64,000 bases of DNA from Marinobacter mangrovi (GTDB taxonomy: Bacteria > Pseudomonadota > Gammaproteobacteria > Pseudomonadales > Oleiphilaceae). Below the pieces are notes generated by a model that searched no databases, was not told the DNA's origin, and saw only the letters and a program-made list of their open reading frames with translations. The DNA lies in contig NZ_JAERVO010000001.1 in assembly GCF_016798325.1 (NCBI RefSeq), forward strand, positions 186,001 through 250,000, written 5' to 3'. The position numbers and the translations under genes are program-made. This document shows, one piece after another, positions 19,748-28,802 of the stretch (its first letter is position 1; every line of letters begins with the position of its first letter).

Positions 19748-20638
19748 ATGGAACCGATACGTCCTGAACGGGATGAAGTACGGGGATCAGCGGGCTCGGG
19801 TAAGCCCAAGCGTGAAAAGTCGACGCCGCGGGCCTCCCGGCCCGGGCCGGAGCTGTCCCTGAATCGGCAGCCCGGGCGGGGCGCGATTCCCGTTCTGGTG
19901 ATCCTTCTGTTGGCGGCCGTCGCGGCCGGTGGCTGGGGCTGGTACTTGCAGAAGCAGCAGATTGACCAGATGTCGGAGCGCCTGCAGGAGGCGGACTATT
20001 GGGCCCGCCAGAGCAAGCTGGCGCTGGCGCGCTTCGAGGGCAAGCTGTCCGAAACCGGGGAGAACCTGGAGGAAAAGGATTCGTCCCTGGCCAGCCTGCA
20101 AAAGCAGGCCAAGACCAATGAGAGTGAAATCCGCAAGCTGTGGGCGGTGGCCAACGAGCGGAACAAGGACGCCATTAACGCCAACAAGGCGGCACTGGCC
20201 TACCTGGAAGAAACCACCAGCACCCTGAAAAGCGACCTCAACAAGCGGGCCGACACGCTCGCCGCCGACATCAAGTCCCTGCAGGAGGCCGCCGACGAAC
20301 GCCAGGCATCGATCGCCTCGTTGCAATCCAGTCTTGACGATCTGGCGCCTCGCCTGAAGGCGGTGGAAGACAAGTCCGACAACATGACGGCGACCGTCGA
20401 GCAGCGACTGGACCGGTTTGGACGCGAGCAGGATCTGGCGCGTCAGGAGATTCTCGCCCGCCTGGATAGCCTGGAAAAAGGCGGCGGCAACCTCGACTCT
20501 TTGAAAGGCAGCCTGGCCGATACCCGCCAGCGCCTGAGCAAGATCGAAAACGCCATCGATGCCATCGATGCGGCCCGGGCGCAGCTCAACGCGCGTCTGA
20601 TCCGGCTCGACGACGAAGTGTCCAGCCTGCGGAAGTAA
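19748..20638 (+). CDS. membrane-anchored coiled-coil protein, unknown function
   Basis: A 296-aa protein: a basic/proline-rich cytoplasmic tail (1-45), one transmembrane helix (47-66), then about 220 residues of almost continuous predicted coiled coil in the periplasm, rich in Glu, Lys, Ala and Leu (for example LDDLAPRLKAVEDKSDNMTA). No enzymatic motif is visible. I do not recognise a named family; similar single-helix coiled-coil proteins occur in Pseudomonas and Marinobacter as hypothetical proteins. ATG at 19748 lies 6 nt after GGGGAAAC. Divergent from purE. Confidence 0.75.
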   Translation: MEPIRPERDEVRGSAGSGKPKREKSTPRASRPGPELSLNRQPGRGAIPVLVILLLAAVAAGGWGWYLQKQQIDQMSERLQEADYWARQSKLALARFEGKLSETGENLEEKDSSLASLQKQAKTNESEIRKLWAVANERNKDAINANKAALAYLEETTSTLKSDLNKRADTLAADIKSLQEAADERQASIASLQSSLDDLAPRLKAVEDKSDNMTATVEQRLDRFGREQDLARQEILARLDSLEKGGGNLDSLKGSLADTRQRLSKIENAIDAIDAARAQLNARLIRLDDEVSSLRK

Positions 20639-20790
20639 TCCCGGCTGATCAGGCCGTGTAACAGTTTGTAGCTATCCCTTGCGGTAGGTCTCGGTTTCAT
20701 CGCCCGGCCTGTTGCTATGATCCGTGACCAGAGGCGTCTCCAGGCCACGCACCTGCGGGGCGCCCGAACGGTTCGGGGGATGACACAATC

Positions 20791-21648
20791 ATGCGTAACG
20801 CAACACGGATGGCCAGGTTTGCCGCCCTGGCCCTGGTTTTCACGCTCAGCGGCTGCAGTATTCACCAGTCCATCGGCAAGAGTACCGGCGCCTTCCTGCA
20901 TCCGGTATCGGGCAAGGATTTCGTGCACATTCCCAACGATCAGTGGGACCAGCAGAATCACGCCCTCGTCTACTTTTATCGCACGCATTCCCGCTGGGCG
21001 GCCGACGAGATCGAGTCGCCCAGTGTGTACATCGACGGCGAGCACTACTTCAATATTCGCGACGACAGCTACACCTGGCTCGAAGTCGAGCCCGGTCCCC
21101 GCCACATCATCATGCGCCGGCCCCTGCTGGGGCTTGAAGGCATCAATGATATTGATTTGAGCCGGATTGCCGATGCGGTGCTCCATGTCGAAGCCGGCCA
21201 GATCTATTACCTGCGATACAACGAGCTATCCCCTCCGAAACAGGCCCATCCGGATCTGGATGCCGAGGATCCGTTGGCTTCGGGCGACCTGCAACTGGTC
21301 ACCCGGGACTACGCCATGGGTCAGGGTGAGATCGTGACGACCCAGTTCCTCAACAGCGACATGCTGGCGCCGAACCACGCTGCCACATCCATCGTCGAAG
21401 CCAATCAGGATGCAGACTATGAGCGCCGCCGGGAAGAGCTGGAGACGGCGCGCGACGAGGAAATCGAGGCCATGAAGGCCAACGGGCAATACGAGGAGGC
21501 ACCCTGGTACTGGCCTTTCGGCGGCGGACCTACCCAACCGTTGGAGACCGATCGCCAGATCGATGCCCTGGACAAGGCGTACGCCTCGCTCGAGGCCGAG
21601 CGGGAGCGGGCGGAGGCCGCGGAAGACAGTGGCTGGTGGCCATTCTGA
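20791..21648 (+). CDS. lipoprotein with DUF2846-like domain
   Basis: A 285-aa protein with a lipoprotein signal peptide: hydrophobic segment then LSGC with the acylated Cys at residue 22. The N-terminal half (ALVYFYRTHSRW ... SVYIDGEHYFNIRDDSYTWLEVEPGPRHI ... VEAGQIYYLRY) matches the DUF2846 pattern of small-molecule-like beta domains. The C-terminal third is Glu/Arg-rich helical and carries two similar aromatic motifs, WYWPFGGGP and the terminal GWWPF. Expected on the outer or inner membrane facing the periplasm. Function unknown. Confidence 0.75.
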   Translation: MRNATRMARFAALALVFTLSGCSIHQSIGKSTGAFLHPVSGKDFVHIPNDQWDQQNHALVYFYRTHSRWAADEIESPSVYIDGEHYFNIRDDSYTWLEVEPGPRHIIMRRPLLGLEGINDIDLSRIADAVLHVEAGQIYYLRYNELSPPKQAHPDLDAEDPLASGDLQLVTRDYAMGQGEIVTTQFLNSDMLAPNHAATSIVEANQDADYERRREELETARDEEIEAMKANGQYEEAPWYWPFGGGPTQPLETDRQIDALDKAYASLEAERERAEAAEDSGWWPF

Positions 21649-21839
21649 ATGCGGGTGAGGGAGTCGTCCTCGCGGAAATGACGCGGCTGGTGGCAATGGA
21701 TGCCAATGTGGTCGGGCACGAGCTTTATAAAATGTGAAGCGGCGCACATCTTTCTTGGCCCATCGGGGCGGTCTGACTAGACTGAAGAGAGCATGAGCGC
21801 TGTTTCCATGTGCCTGGACACAAGAATAAAGAGGATGAG

Positions 21840-22286
21840 ATGTCATTGAAGGACACTGTGGGAGAACCCGTGCGTTGGGCTCGGGGCCGGCTTGATCGTT
21901 TGCGCCGGCAGTATCTGGAGGTGATCCACGAAGCGGAGCACCTGGGGGAAGAACGACTGGATGAATTACGCCACCTGGTAGACCACCTTGGGCCTTCGTT
22001 GAAGGGCCTGGTGGACGAGCGCCTGCAGGCGTTGCAAACCAAGCTGGACGAGATCAATCGGCGCCTGGCTGAAGAAGCCATTCCCGACGAGCGCCGTTCG
22101 AGTGTTGGGCACCTGGCTCTGGAGAAAAAGGCGGCCTCTGCCGCCCGTAAGGCCAGCTCGGTCGTCAGGGCGGGGCGGCGAAAGAGTACGGCCGAATCGG
22201 GCGACACATCGAAACCGGCGCCCAAGTCAGCCGGTGGCAGTAAGAAGCGCACGCCATCGAAGACGAACGGAACCGATGCCCCGTGA
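21840..22286 (+). CDS. small hypothetical protein with basic tail
   Basis: A 148-aa soluble protein. Residues 1-90 are helical and charged (EHLGEERLDELRHLVDHLG ... LQTKLDEINRRLAEE) and could form a coiled coil. Residues 95-148 are a low-complexity Ala/Lys/Ser/Pro-rich basic tail, reminiscent of histone-like or nucleic-acid-binding tails. No family recognised. Start at 21840 is chosen over an in-frame ATG at 21810, since GAGGATGAG precedes it and the extra ten residues look non-native. Confidence 0.65.
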   Translation: MSLKDTVGEPVRWARGRLDRLRRQYLEVIHEAEHLGEERLDELRHLVDHLGPSLKGLVDERLQALQTKLDEINRRLAEEAIPDERRSSVGHLALEKKAASAARKASSVVRAGRRKSTAESGDTSKPAPKSAGGSKKRTPSKTNGTDAP

Positions 22287-22359
22287 TCGCTCCCGGGGGC
22301 ATTGATCTGGCTGCAAAATAACCACTTGAGTTTAATTCCAAAAAATCCCACGAAAGTAT

Positions 22360-22387
22360 TTGACAGGCCCACTCAAATGCTTAAAAT
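22360..22387 (+). promoter_or_regulatory. sigma70 promoter of the tRNA cluster
   Basis: TTGACA (22360-22365) and TAAAAT (22382-22387) are 16 bp apart, followed by a GC-rich discriminator (gcgcgt), as is usual for stable-RNA promoters. It lies 65 bp before the first tRNA. Confidence 0.75.
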
Positions 22388-22452
22388 GCGCGTCTCATCT
22401 GGATGACACAGCAACGCCGACACGGCAAAACGCTGGTTCATCCGCGCTGATT

Positions 22453-22528
22453 GGGTGGTTAGCTCAGCTGGGAGAGCATCGCCCTTACAAGGCGAGGGTC
22501 GCAGGTTCGATCCCTGCACCACCCACCA
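22453..22528 (+). tRNA. tRNA-Val (anticodon TAC)
   Basis: A 76-nt cloverleaf: acceptor GGGTGGT/ACCACCC, D-arm GCTC/GAGC, anticodon stem TCGCC/GGCGA with loop CTTACAA (anticodon TAC), T-arm GCAGG-TTCGATC-CCTGC, encoded CCA end. Identical to the copy at 22665. Confidence 0.98.
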
Positions 22529-22573
22529 ATTCAGCGCGCTGTCGGGTTACCCCTTCGACAGAAAGATGATCGC

Positions 22574-22650
22574 GGAGCGGTAGTTCAGCTGGTTAGAATA
22601 CCGGCCTGTCACGCCGGGGGTCGCGGGTTCGAGTCCCGTCCGCTCCGCCA
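22574..22650 (+). tRNA. tRNA-Asp (anticodon GTC)
   Basis: A 77-nt cloverleaf: acceptor GGAGCGG/CCGCTCC, anticodon arm CCGGC-CTGTCAC-GCCGG (anticodon GTC), T-arm GCGGG-TTCGAGT-CCCGT, encoded CCA end. It lies between two identical tRNA-Val genes, and all three are probably one transcript. Confidence 0.98.
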
Positions 22651-22664
22651 TTTCCCGAATTCCC

Positions 22665-22740
22665 GGGTGGTTAGCTCAGCTGGGAGAGCATCGCCCTTAC
22701 AAGGCGAGGGTCGCAGGTTCGATCCCTGCACCACCCACCA
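22665..22740 (+). tRNA. tRNA-Val (anticodon TAC), second copy
   Basis: A 76-nt tRNA identical to the copy at 22453-22528 over its full length, with anticodon TAC and encoded CCA. Confidence 0.98.
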
Positions 22741-23044
22741 TTTCCTTTCCCTGTGTGGATTGATTGTACCCGACAGCATTCGCTGGTTTCGGGTTTTTGC
22801 GTTCCTCATACCTCTGCAACTTCCAAACCTGATCCAGGCGTTGTCGACGAATTGCGAATCGGACAGTTCGTGGTTTATGCTGCGTTCCCGTCATGTTCGG
22901 CGATGATCGCGTCGATCTGGGCCCTCGGCTCGCAGTCTGACGTCCGGTTGGCGTCCGCGCCCGTATCTTCTCGGGGCCTTTCTCTTCTTGGTGCCCCTCG
23001 AAGGGTGCGAGGGATCTGATTCTTTAAGGGATGGAACGACACTC
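22741..23044. other. intergenic region, 304 bp, after the tRNA cluster
   Basis: Apart from the tRNA terminator this gap should hold the promoter of the emrAB-like operon. I see no gene and no clear operator in it. Confidence 0.4.
22768..22798 (+). terminator. rho-independent terminator of the tRNA cluster
   Basis: ACCCGA/TCGGGT (22768-22773/22789-22794) and CAGC/GCTG (22774-22777/22782-22785) form a stem with a small bulge and a 4-nt loop, followed by five T. Confidence 0.65.
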
Positions 23045-24175
23045 ATGTCTTCGCGTTTGAAACGCCTCTTCATTGTTTTTGCCGTTGCTGCCGTCGTCAT
23101 TGCCGCCCTCTGGTGGTGGAGCCTGGGCAAGGAAACCACCGACGATGCCTTTGTCCAGCGGGACGTGGTGTACCTGAAACCCCGCGTGGATGGCCCGCTG
23201 GTGGATGTGGCTGTGCACGACAACCAGCCGGTGAAAGCCGGGCAGGTGCTGGCGACGATCGATCCGGAACCCTACCAGGCGGCACTGTCAGCGGCCCAGG
23301 CCAAGGTGGCCAATGCCCGGGCCTCGCTTGAGAGTGCGCGGGCCTCACTGACGGCTTTCCAGGCCAATCTGGCCGCCCGCAAAGCGGAAGCCACCGCGAG
23401 TGTTGAGGTGGCCAAAGCCCAGATCACTCAGCAGGAAAGAACGCGGGACGCCCAGGCCGCCAAGATTGAACAGGCGCGCCGGGATGTGAAGCGCTACAGC
23501 GTGCTGGTTGAACGCAGTCAGGTGTCCAAGCAGACGCTGGAGAATGCACGAACCAACCTGAATACCCTGGAAAGCGATCATGCGGCGACAGCCGCCGCGG
23601 TGTCCGTGGCCAGGAGCCAGCTTGCCTCGGCACGCGCGCAGCAGCAGGCGGTGGCCGCCGATGATCAGCGTCTGCCGGTCATGCAGGCCGCCGTGGATGA
23701 AGCCCGGGCGAATCTGGAGCAGGCCCAGGCCAGCCTGACCCAGGCCCAACTGAACCTGGACTGGACCACCATCAAGGCCCCGGTGGATGGCTGGATCAGC
23801 GAACTGCAGGCCCGCACCGGCGCCATGGTGGGACCGCAAGCGACGCTGGTGATCCTGGTCTCCGGCCATCCCTGGATCAAGGCCAACTACAAGGAAACCC
23901 AGATCGGCGATATGCACGTGGGCGATCGGGTGGACATCGACGTGGACGCTTACCCGAACAAGACCCTGACCGGCCACGTTGCCTCTTTCCAGCCGGGGAC
24001 CGGCTCCCGTTTTGCGCTGCTGCCGCCGGAAAACGCCACCGGCAATTTCGTGAAGGTGGTGCAGCGTGTGCCGATCCGTATCGAACTGGATGACACGCCC
24101 GAAGACATGCAGCTGTGGCCTGGCATGTCCGTCGTACCGACGGTGCATCTGGACAGCGCGGGCAAGCAGCCGTAA
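23045..24175 (+). CDS. emrA: HlyD/EmrA-type membrane fusion protein
   Basis: A 376-aa periplasmic adaptor: N-terminal transmembrane anchor (about 8-27), DDAFVQRDVVYLKPRVDGPL at the start of the lipoyl half-motif, a long helical hairpin rich in Ala/Gln (about 70-220), second lipoyl half (LDWTTIKAPVDGWIS) and beta-barrel domain. It would connect the EmrB-like pump to an outer-membrane channel and export drugs or amphipathic compounds. The start at 23045 is chosen because the family N-terminus begins here; an in-frame ATG at 22988 gives an implausible extension. emrB follows after 9 bp. Confidence 0.93.
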   Translation: MSSRLKRLFIVFAVAAVVIAALWWWSLGKETTDDAFVQRDVVYLKPRVDGPLVDVAVHDNQPVKAGQVLATIDPEPYQAALSAAQAKVANARASLESARASLTAFQANLAARKAEATASVEVAKAQITQQERTRDAQAAKIEQARRDVKRYSVLVERSQVSKQTLENARTNLNTLESDHAATAAAVSVARSQLASARAQQQAVAADDQRLPVMQAAVDEARANLEQAQASLTQAQLNLDWTTIKAPVDGWISELQARTGAMVGPQATLVILVSGHPWIKANYKETQIGDMHVGDRVDIDVDAYPNKTLTGHVASFQPGTGSRFALLPPENATGNFVKVVQRVPIRIELDDTPEDMQLWPGMSVVPTVHLDSAGKQP

Positions 24176-24184
24176 GGGGCCATC

Positions 24185-25744
24185 ATGAGTGATGCCGCAA
24201 CCGGCAACGAGGCGCCCTCGGCCCGCAAGGCGATCAATCCCTGGCTGATTGCGCCGATGGTGGCGCTTGCGGCGTTCATGGAGGTGCTCGACATCTCCAT
24301 CGCCAACGTTTCCCTCTCCAACATCGCCGGCAGCCTGGGGGCTGGGCCCGAGGAATCCACCTGGGTTCTGACGTCCTACCTGGTGACCAACGCCATAGCT
24401 CTGCCCATTGCCGGCTGGCTGTCCGAATATTTCGGCCGCACCCGATTCTTCATCGCCTGCATCATCGGCTTCAGCGCCGCATCCCTGGCCTGCGGTCTGG
24501 CCCCCAGTCTGGGCATGCTGATCTTTTTCCGGGCGATCCAGGGGCTGGCCGGTGGGGCGTTGCAACCGGTGTCCCAGGCGATTCTCGCCGACGCCTTCCC
24601 GCCGGCCCAGCGGGCCATGGCGTTTGCCATGTACGGGATCGCCGTGGTGGCGGCGCCGGCGATCGGGCCGACGCTGGGCGGCTGGATCACCGACCAGTTC
24701 AGCTGGCACTGGATCTTCCTGATCAATGTACCGGTCGGGGCGCTGCTGATCGTGCTGATCCGCATGTACCTGCCGGACGAGAAACCCAACCACGACGGCA
24801 GTCCCATCGATTATGTCGGCTTCGGCCTGATCGCCGTCGGCATCGGCAGTCTGCAGTGGCTGCTGGATCGGGGGCAAAACGAGGACTGGTGGGATTCCCT
24901 GGAGATCCAGGTTCTTACCGGTGTGGTGATCGTGGCGCTGCTGACCTACATCGTGCGTTCGTTCGATCAGGACAACCCCATCGTCAACCTGCGTCTGTAT
25001 CGCTATCGCAATTACGCCATTTCCAACCTGCTGATGTTCGTGCTCGGTTTTATCCTGCTGGGTTCGACGGCGTTGCTGCCGCTGTTCATGGAGTCGCTGC
25101 TGGGTTACACCGCGCTGGATGCGGGGCTGGTGATCTCACCCGGCGGCTTTGCCATCATGGCGATGATGCCGGTGGTGGGGAAACTGGCGGGTAAAGTGGA
25201 CCTGCGGCTGATGATTTCGTTCGGCCTGCTGTGTGCCGGCAGCTCGCTCTGGTTCATGGGCGGCTTCACGCTGCAGGTCGACAGTACAACCCTGGCGCTG
25301 ATGCGTGTGTGGCAGACGCTGGGAATTGCCTTCCTGTTTATTCCCATCAACACCATGGCCTACATCGGACTGCCGGCCAGCGCCAACAACCAGGCGGCGT
25401 CGATGCTTGCGTTCATGCGGAACCTGGGTGGGGGTGTCGGGATTTCGGTGCTGGTGACGCTGATCTCGCGCCTGGGTGCCCATCACCGGGTGCCGCTGGT
25501 GGCCAATACCAGTCCCGGCGATCCGGAATGGGAGCAGCACCTGTCCCAGTTACAGGGCGTGACCGGCAGCCATGAGCAGGCGCTGGCCCTGCTCAACCAG
25601 ACCGTGCAGGGCCAGGCGCAGATGCTGGCCTATATCGACGCCTTCCATTTCATGGGGGCGCTGTTCGTACTGATGATTCCGCTGGTACTGCTGCTGAAGC
25701 CGGGGCAGGCGGATCCGGATGCCGAACCCGCGCCTGCCCACTGA
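24185..25744 (+). CDS. emrB: DHA2-family drug:H+ antiporter, EmrB-type
   Basis: A 519-aa major-facilitator protein with 14 predicted transmembrane helices. Motifs include LDISIANVSLSNIAGSLGA in helix 1, GWLSEYFGRTRFF (loop 2-3 motif A), RAIQGLAGGAL and the antiporter motif C region (APAIGPTLGGWITD). It pairs with the adaptor upstream to make an EmrAB-type tripartite efflux system. The outer-membrane partner is not adjacent. The substrate cannot be told from sequence. Confidence 0.94.
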   Translation: MSDAATGNEAPSARKAINPWLIAPMVALAAFMEVLDISIANVSLSNIAGSLGAGPEESTWVLTSYLVTNAIALPIAGWLSEYFGRTRFFIACIIGFSAASLACGLAPSLGMLIFFRAIQGLAGGALQPVSQAILADAFPPAQRAMAFAMYGIAVVAAPAIGPTLGGWITDQFSWHWIFLINVPVGALLIVLIRMYLPDEKPNHDGSPIDYVGFGLIAVGIGSLQWLLDRGQNEDWWDSLEIQVLTGVVIVALLTYIVRSFDQDNPIVNLRLYRYRNYAISNLLMFVLGFILLGSTALLPLFMESLLGYTALDAGLVISPGGFAIMAMMPVVGKLAGKVDLRLMISFGLLCAGSSLWFMGGFTLQVDSTTLALMRVWQTLGIAFLFIPINTMAYIGLPASANNQAASMLAFMRNLGGGVGISVLVTLISRLGAHHRVPLVANTSPGDPEWEQHLSQLQGVTGSHEQALALLNQTVQGQAQMLAYIDAFHFMGALFVLMIPLVLLLKPGQADPDAEPAPAH

Positions 25745-25766
25745 GCCTTCCCGTGGCGGGATAACC

Positions 25767-27176
25767 TTACTTGCCGATCAGTGACTGGCCACAGACCCGC
25801 ACCACGTTGCCGGACACGCCGGCTGACTGTGGGTGGCAGTACCAGGCGATGGTTTCTGCCACGTCCACCGGCAAGCCACCCTGGGATAGGCTGTTCATGC
25901 GCCGGCCGGCCTCACGGATAGTGATCGGCATGGCGGCCGTCATCTGCGTTTCGATAAAGCCCGGTGCCACGGCGTTGATGGTGATGCCGTTCTTGAGGCT
26001 TTTGGCCATGGCTTCCACGTAACCGATGACGCCACTCTTCGACGTGGAGTAGTTGGTCTGACCAAAGTTGCCGGCGATACCGCTGATGGACGACACGCAC
26101 ACGATGCGGCCGTTCTCACGGATCAGGCCGCGCTTGAGCAGTTCCTCGTCGATCCGTTCCTCGGCGGTCAGGTTGACGGCAATCGTCATATCCCAGAAAT
26201 GCTCAGGCATGTTGCCCAGCGTCTTGTCCCGGGTGATACCGGCGTTATGGACGATCAGGTCCAGCCCGCTGCCCATGTTTTCCAGGAACTCGGCAATCAG
26301 CGTCGGCGCATTGGCTTCGGTGATGTCGCAGGCCAGTGGTTTGCCTTTGATGTCCTTGGCCACGCGCTCCAGGTCGGTCATCGCCGCCGGGATATCCAGC
26401 GCAATCACCGTGGCGCCGTCCCGGGCCAGCGTCTGGGCGATGGACTCACCAATCCCCCGGGAGGCGCCCGTTACCAGGGCGACCTTGCCCGTCAGCGGAG
26501 CCACCGGGTTGGTGGCGGTGTTGCCGGTGTCCGACTTGCCAATCTTCACCACCTGACCGTCGACGTACGCCGAGCGGGGCGACAGGAAGAAGCGCACGCT
26601 GGAGTCGATGCGTTCCTCGGCGTTAGGCGCAATCCAGATCAGGTTGGAAGTGGCGCCTTTCTTGCCGATTTCCTTGCCGACACTGCGAGCGAAGCCTTCC
26701 AGGGCGCGCTGGGCGGCGGCGTGGGCGGGCTTGCGGCAGGTGTCCGGATCCTGGCCAATCACCAGGACACGGCCGTTGGTGGCCAGTTTACGGATCACCG
26801 GGTGAAAGAAGTCGTACAGCGCCCGTAATTCCGTGGTGTCCTTGATGCCGCTGGCATCGAACACCAGGGCGGAAAACTTTTTCTGGATGTCGCCGCTGAC
26901 GTCCAGCGGTTTGGCCTTACTGCCAGCCTTGGCTGAATCGGTCAGCCGCTCGGTGCCGGAGGCGTGAAATACGTTGGCGGGGCTGGCCCCGAGAATACTG
27001 CCCAACGTCTCGATGGCCCGCGCGCCGTTGGCTGCGCCGACCAGCACGTCACCCTCGATGAACGGCTGATCGCTGCGCTGCCAGCGCTTGAGCACGACCG
27101 GCGACGGCAGGCCCAGGGTCGAGGCGGTGGTTTTGCCGACAGGGGTATTGACGAACTTGAGGTAAAGGTCTGACAT
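25767..27176 (-). CDS. long FabG-like 3-oxoacyl reductase with vestigial N-terminal domain
   Basis: A 469-aa protein. The C-terminal half (about 225-469) is a complete SDR: TGASRGIG cofactor loop, HNAG, catalytic SSIS, NYSTSKSG, and APGFIETQM. The N-terminal half lacks a TGxxxGxG loop and appears to be a degenerate SDR-like domain, as in the high-molecular-weight FabG4 class of 3-oxoacyl-CoA/ACP reductases. The start MSDLYLKFVNTPVGK at 27176 has AAGGAA upstream; earlier in-frame codons are not credible. It is divergent from a FadI-like thiolase, which suggests a shared role in fatty-acid or polyhydroxyalkanoate metabolism. Confidence 0.88.
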   Translation of the reverse strand: MSDLYLKFVNTPVGKTTASTLGLPSPVVLKRWQRSDQPFIEGDVLVGAANGARAIETLGSILGASPANVFHASGTERLTDSAKAGSKAKPLDVSGDIQKKFSALVFDASGIKDTTELRALYDFFHPVIRKLATNGRVLVIGQDPDTCRKPAHAAAQRALEGFARSVGKEIGKKGATSNLIWIAPNAEERIDSSVRFFLSPRSAYVDGQVVKIGKSDTGNTATNPVAPLTGKVALVTGASRGIGESIAQTLARDGATVIALDIPAAMTDLERVAKDIKGKPLACDITEANAPTLIAEFLENMGSGLDLIVHNAGITRDKTLGNMPEHFWDMTIAVNLTAEERIDEELLKRGLIRENGRIVCVSSISGIAGNFGQTNYSTSKSGVIGYVEAMAKSLKNGITINAVAPGFIETQMTAAMPITIREAGRRMNSLSQGGLPVDVAETIAWYCHPQSAGVSGNVVRVCGQSLIGK

Positions 27177-27406
27177 AGTGGTTTCCTTGCGTCTTGCGCG
27201 CGTTTTTCGAATGAGGTGTCTGACGGGGCGTCTGCGATATCGGCGCTGCAGAGGGTCCCCGCGCTCTTCAGCGTTTCCCGTATGGTATGAAAACTGGCCG
27301 GCTTTGGATTGACTCAACGCGGTCGGGCCGTTGTCAGGGCTGCCAATGAGCGGGAAGCCCGTCTCGATAGACTGCCACACATCATACTGATGAACAGGAT
27401 AATCCC

Positions 27407-28729
27407 ATGGCACAGACAAGCAATGCAGGACAGAAGAAAGCGGCGAAGGCTGCGCAGACCGTCCGCCGGGTGGCCGTCATTGGCGGCAACCGCATTCCGT
27501 TTGCGCGCTCCAACAGCGCCTACAGCAAACTCAGCAACCAGGACATGCTCACCGCGACCCTGCGCGGTCTGGTGGATCGGTTCGGCCTGGAAGGCCAGAG
27601 TATGGGCGAAGTGGCGGCTGGCGCCGTCATCAAGCATTCCCGCGACTTCAACCTGACCCGCGAGTCGGTGCTGAGCTCCGGTCTGGCGCCGGAAACGCCG
27701 GCCTACGATATCCAGCAGGCCTGTGGCACCGGCCTGGAGGCGGCGATCCTGGTGGCCAACAAGATTGCCCTCGGTCAGATCGAGTGCGGCATTGCCGGCG
27801 GCACCGACACCACCTCCGACGCGCCGATCGGCGTCGGTGAGGGGCTGCGCGAGATCCTGCTGGACCTGAACCGGGCCAAGACCAACACCGAACGCCTGAA
27901 GATCCTGGGCCGGTTCCGTCCGAGTCACCTGGTTCCGGAAATTCCGGAGAACGGCGAGCCCCGTACGGGCCTGTCCATGGGTGACCATTGCCAGATTACC
28001 GCGCATGAGTGGAATATCCCGCGGGACGCCCAGGACGAACTGGCCTACGAGAGTCACCAGAAGCTGGCTGCGGCGTACCAGTCCGGCTTCTTCGAGGACC
28101 TGATGACCCCGCTGGCCGGCCTGGAAAAAGACAACGTCCTGCGCCCGGACACCACGCTGGAAAAGCTGTCGACTCTCAAGCCGTGCTTCGATCGTGAGAA
28201 CGGCACCATGACCGCCGCCAACAGCACCGCGCTGACCGACGGCGCGTCCTGCGTGCTTTTGGCGAGCGAGGAGTGGGCCAAGGCCAATAACATGGAGGTT
28301 CAGGCTTACCTGACCTTCTCGGAAGTGGCCGCCGTGGATTTTGTCGACAAGAAGGAAGGGTTGCTGATGGCGCCGGCGTACGCCGTGCCGCGGATGCTCG
28401 ACAGAGCCGGCCTGACCCTTCAGGACTTCGACATCTACGAGATCCACGAAGCGTTTGCCGCGCAGGTGCTGTCGACCCTCAAGGCCTGGGAAGACCCCAC
28501 GTTCTGTAAAGAGCGATTAGGTCGGGATCAGCCGCTGGGCAGCATCGATCGCTCGAAGATGAATCCCAAGGGCAGCAGCCTGGCGACCGGGCACCCGTTC
28601 GCGGCTACCGGCGGCCGGATCATTGCGACGCTTGCCAAGCAGTTGGCTGAGCGGGGCAGCGGCCGCGGACTGATCTCCATCTGTGCCGCTGGCGGCCAGG
28701 GGGTAACGGCCATTCTGGAACGCGACTGA
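27407..28729 (+). CDS. fadI: acetyl-CoA C-acyltransferase, FadI type
   Basis: A 440-aa thiolase. The nucleophilic Cys is in IQQACGTGLEA, the catalytic His in GHPFAATGGR and the second Cys in ICAAGGQGV. The N-terminal RVAVIGGNRIPFARSNSAYS is typical of FadI-type 3-ketoacyl-CoA thiolases. It would cleave 3-oxoacyl-CoA in beta-oxidation, or run in the reverse direction. It is divergent from the long FabG-like reductase rather than beside a fadJ gene. Confidence 0.9.
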   Translation: MAQTSNAGQKKAAKAAQTVRRVAVIGGNRIPFARSNSAYSKLSNQDMLTATLRGLVDRFGLEGQSMGEVAAGAVIKHSRDFNLTRESVLSSGLAPETPAYDIQQACGTGLEAAILVANKIALGQIECGIAGGTDTTSDAPIGVGEGLREILLDLNRAKTNTERLKILGRFRPSHLVPEIPENGEPRTGLSMGDHCQITAHEWNIPRDAQDELAYESHQKLAAAYQSGFFEDLMTPLAGLEKDNVLRPDTTLEKLSTLKPCFDRENGTMTAANSTALTDGASCVLLASEEWAKANNMEVQAYLTFSEVAAVDFVDKKEGLLMAPAYAVPRMLDRAGLTLQDFDIYEIHEAFAAQVLSTLKAWEDPTFCKERLGRDQPLGSIDRSKMNPKGSSLATGHPFAATGGRIIATLAKQLAERGSGRGLISICAAGGQGVTAILERD

Positions 28730-28754
28730 TAGGTTTCGGATCCCCGCGAAACCC

Positions 28755-28783
28755 AAAAGCCCGGCGCCAATGGCCGGGCTTTT
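28755..28783. terminator. bidirectional terminator between thiolase and amidase genes
   Basis: AAAAGCCCGGC (28755-28765) pairs with GCCGGGCTTTT (28773-28783) around a 7-nt loop. It serves two convergent genes. Confidence 0.85.
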
Positions 28784-28802
28784 CATTTGATGTGACGGTG
28801 GT

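Noticed and set aside
22453..22740. Mobile-element attachment site at the tRNA cluster
   Set aside because: The repeat is two whole tRNA genes; no integrase or foreign DNA follows.
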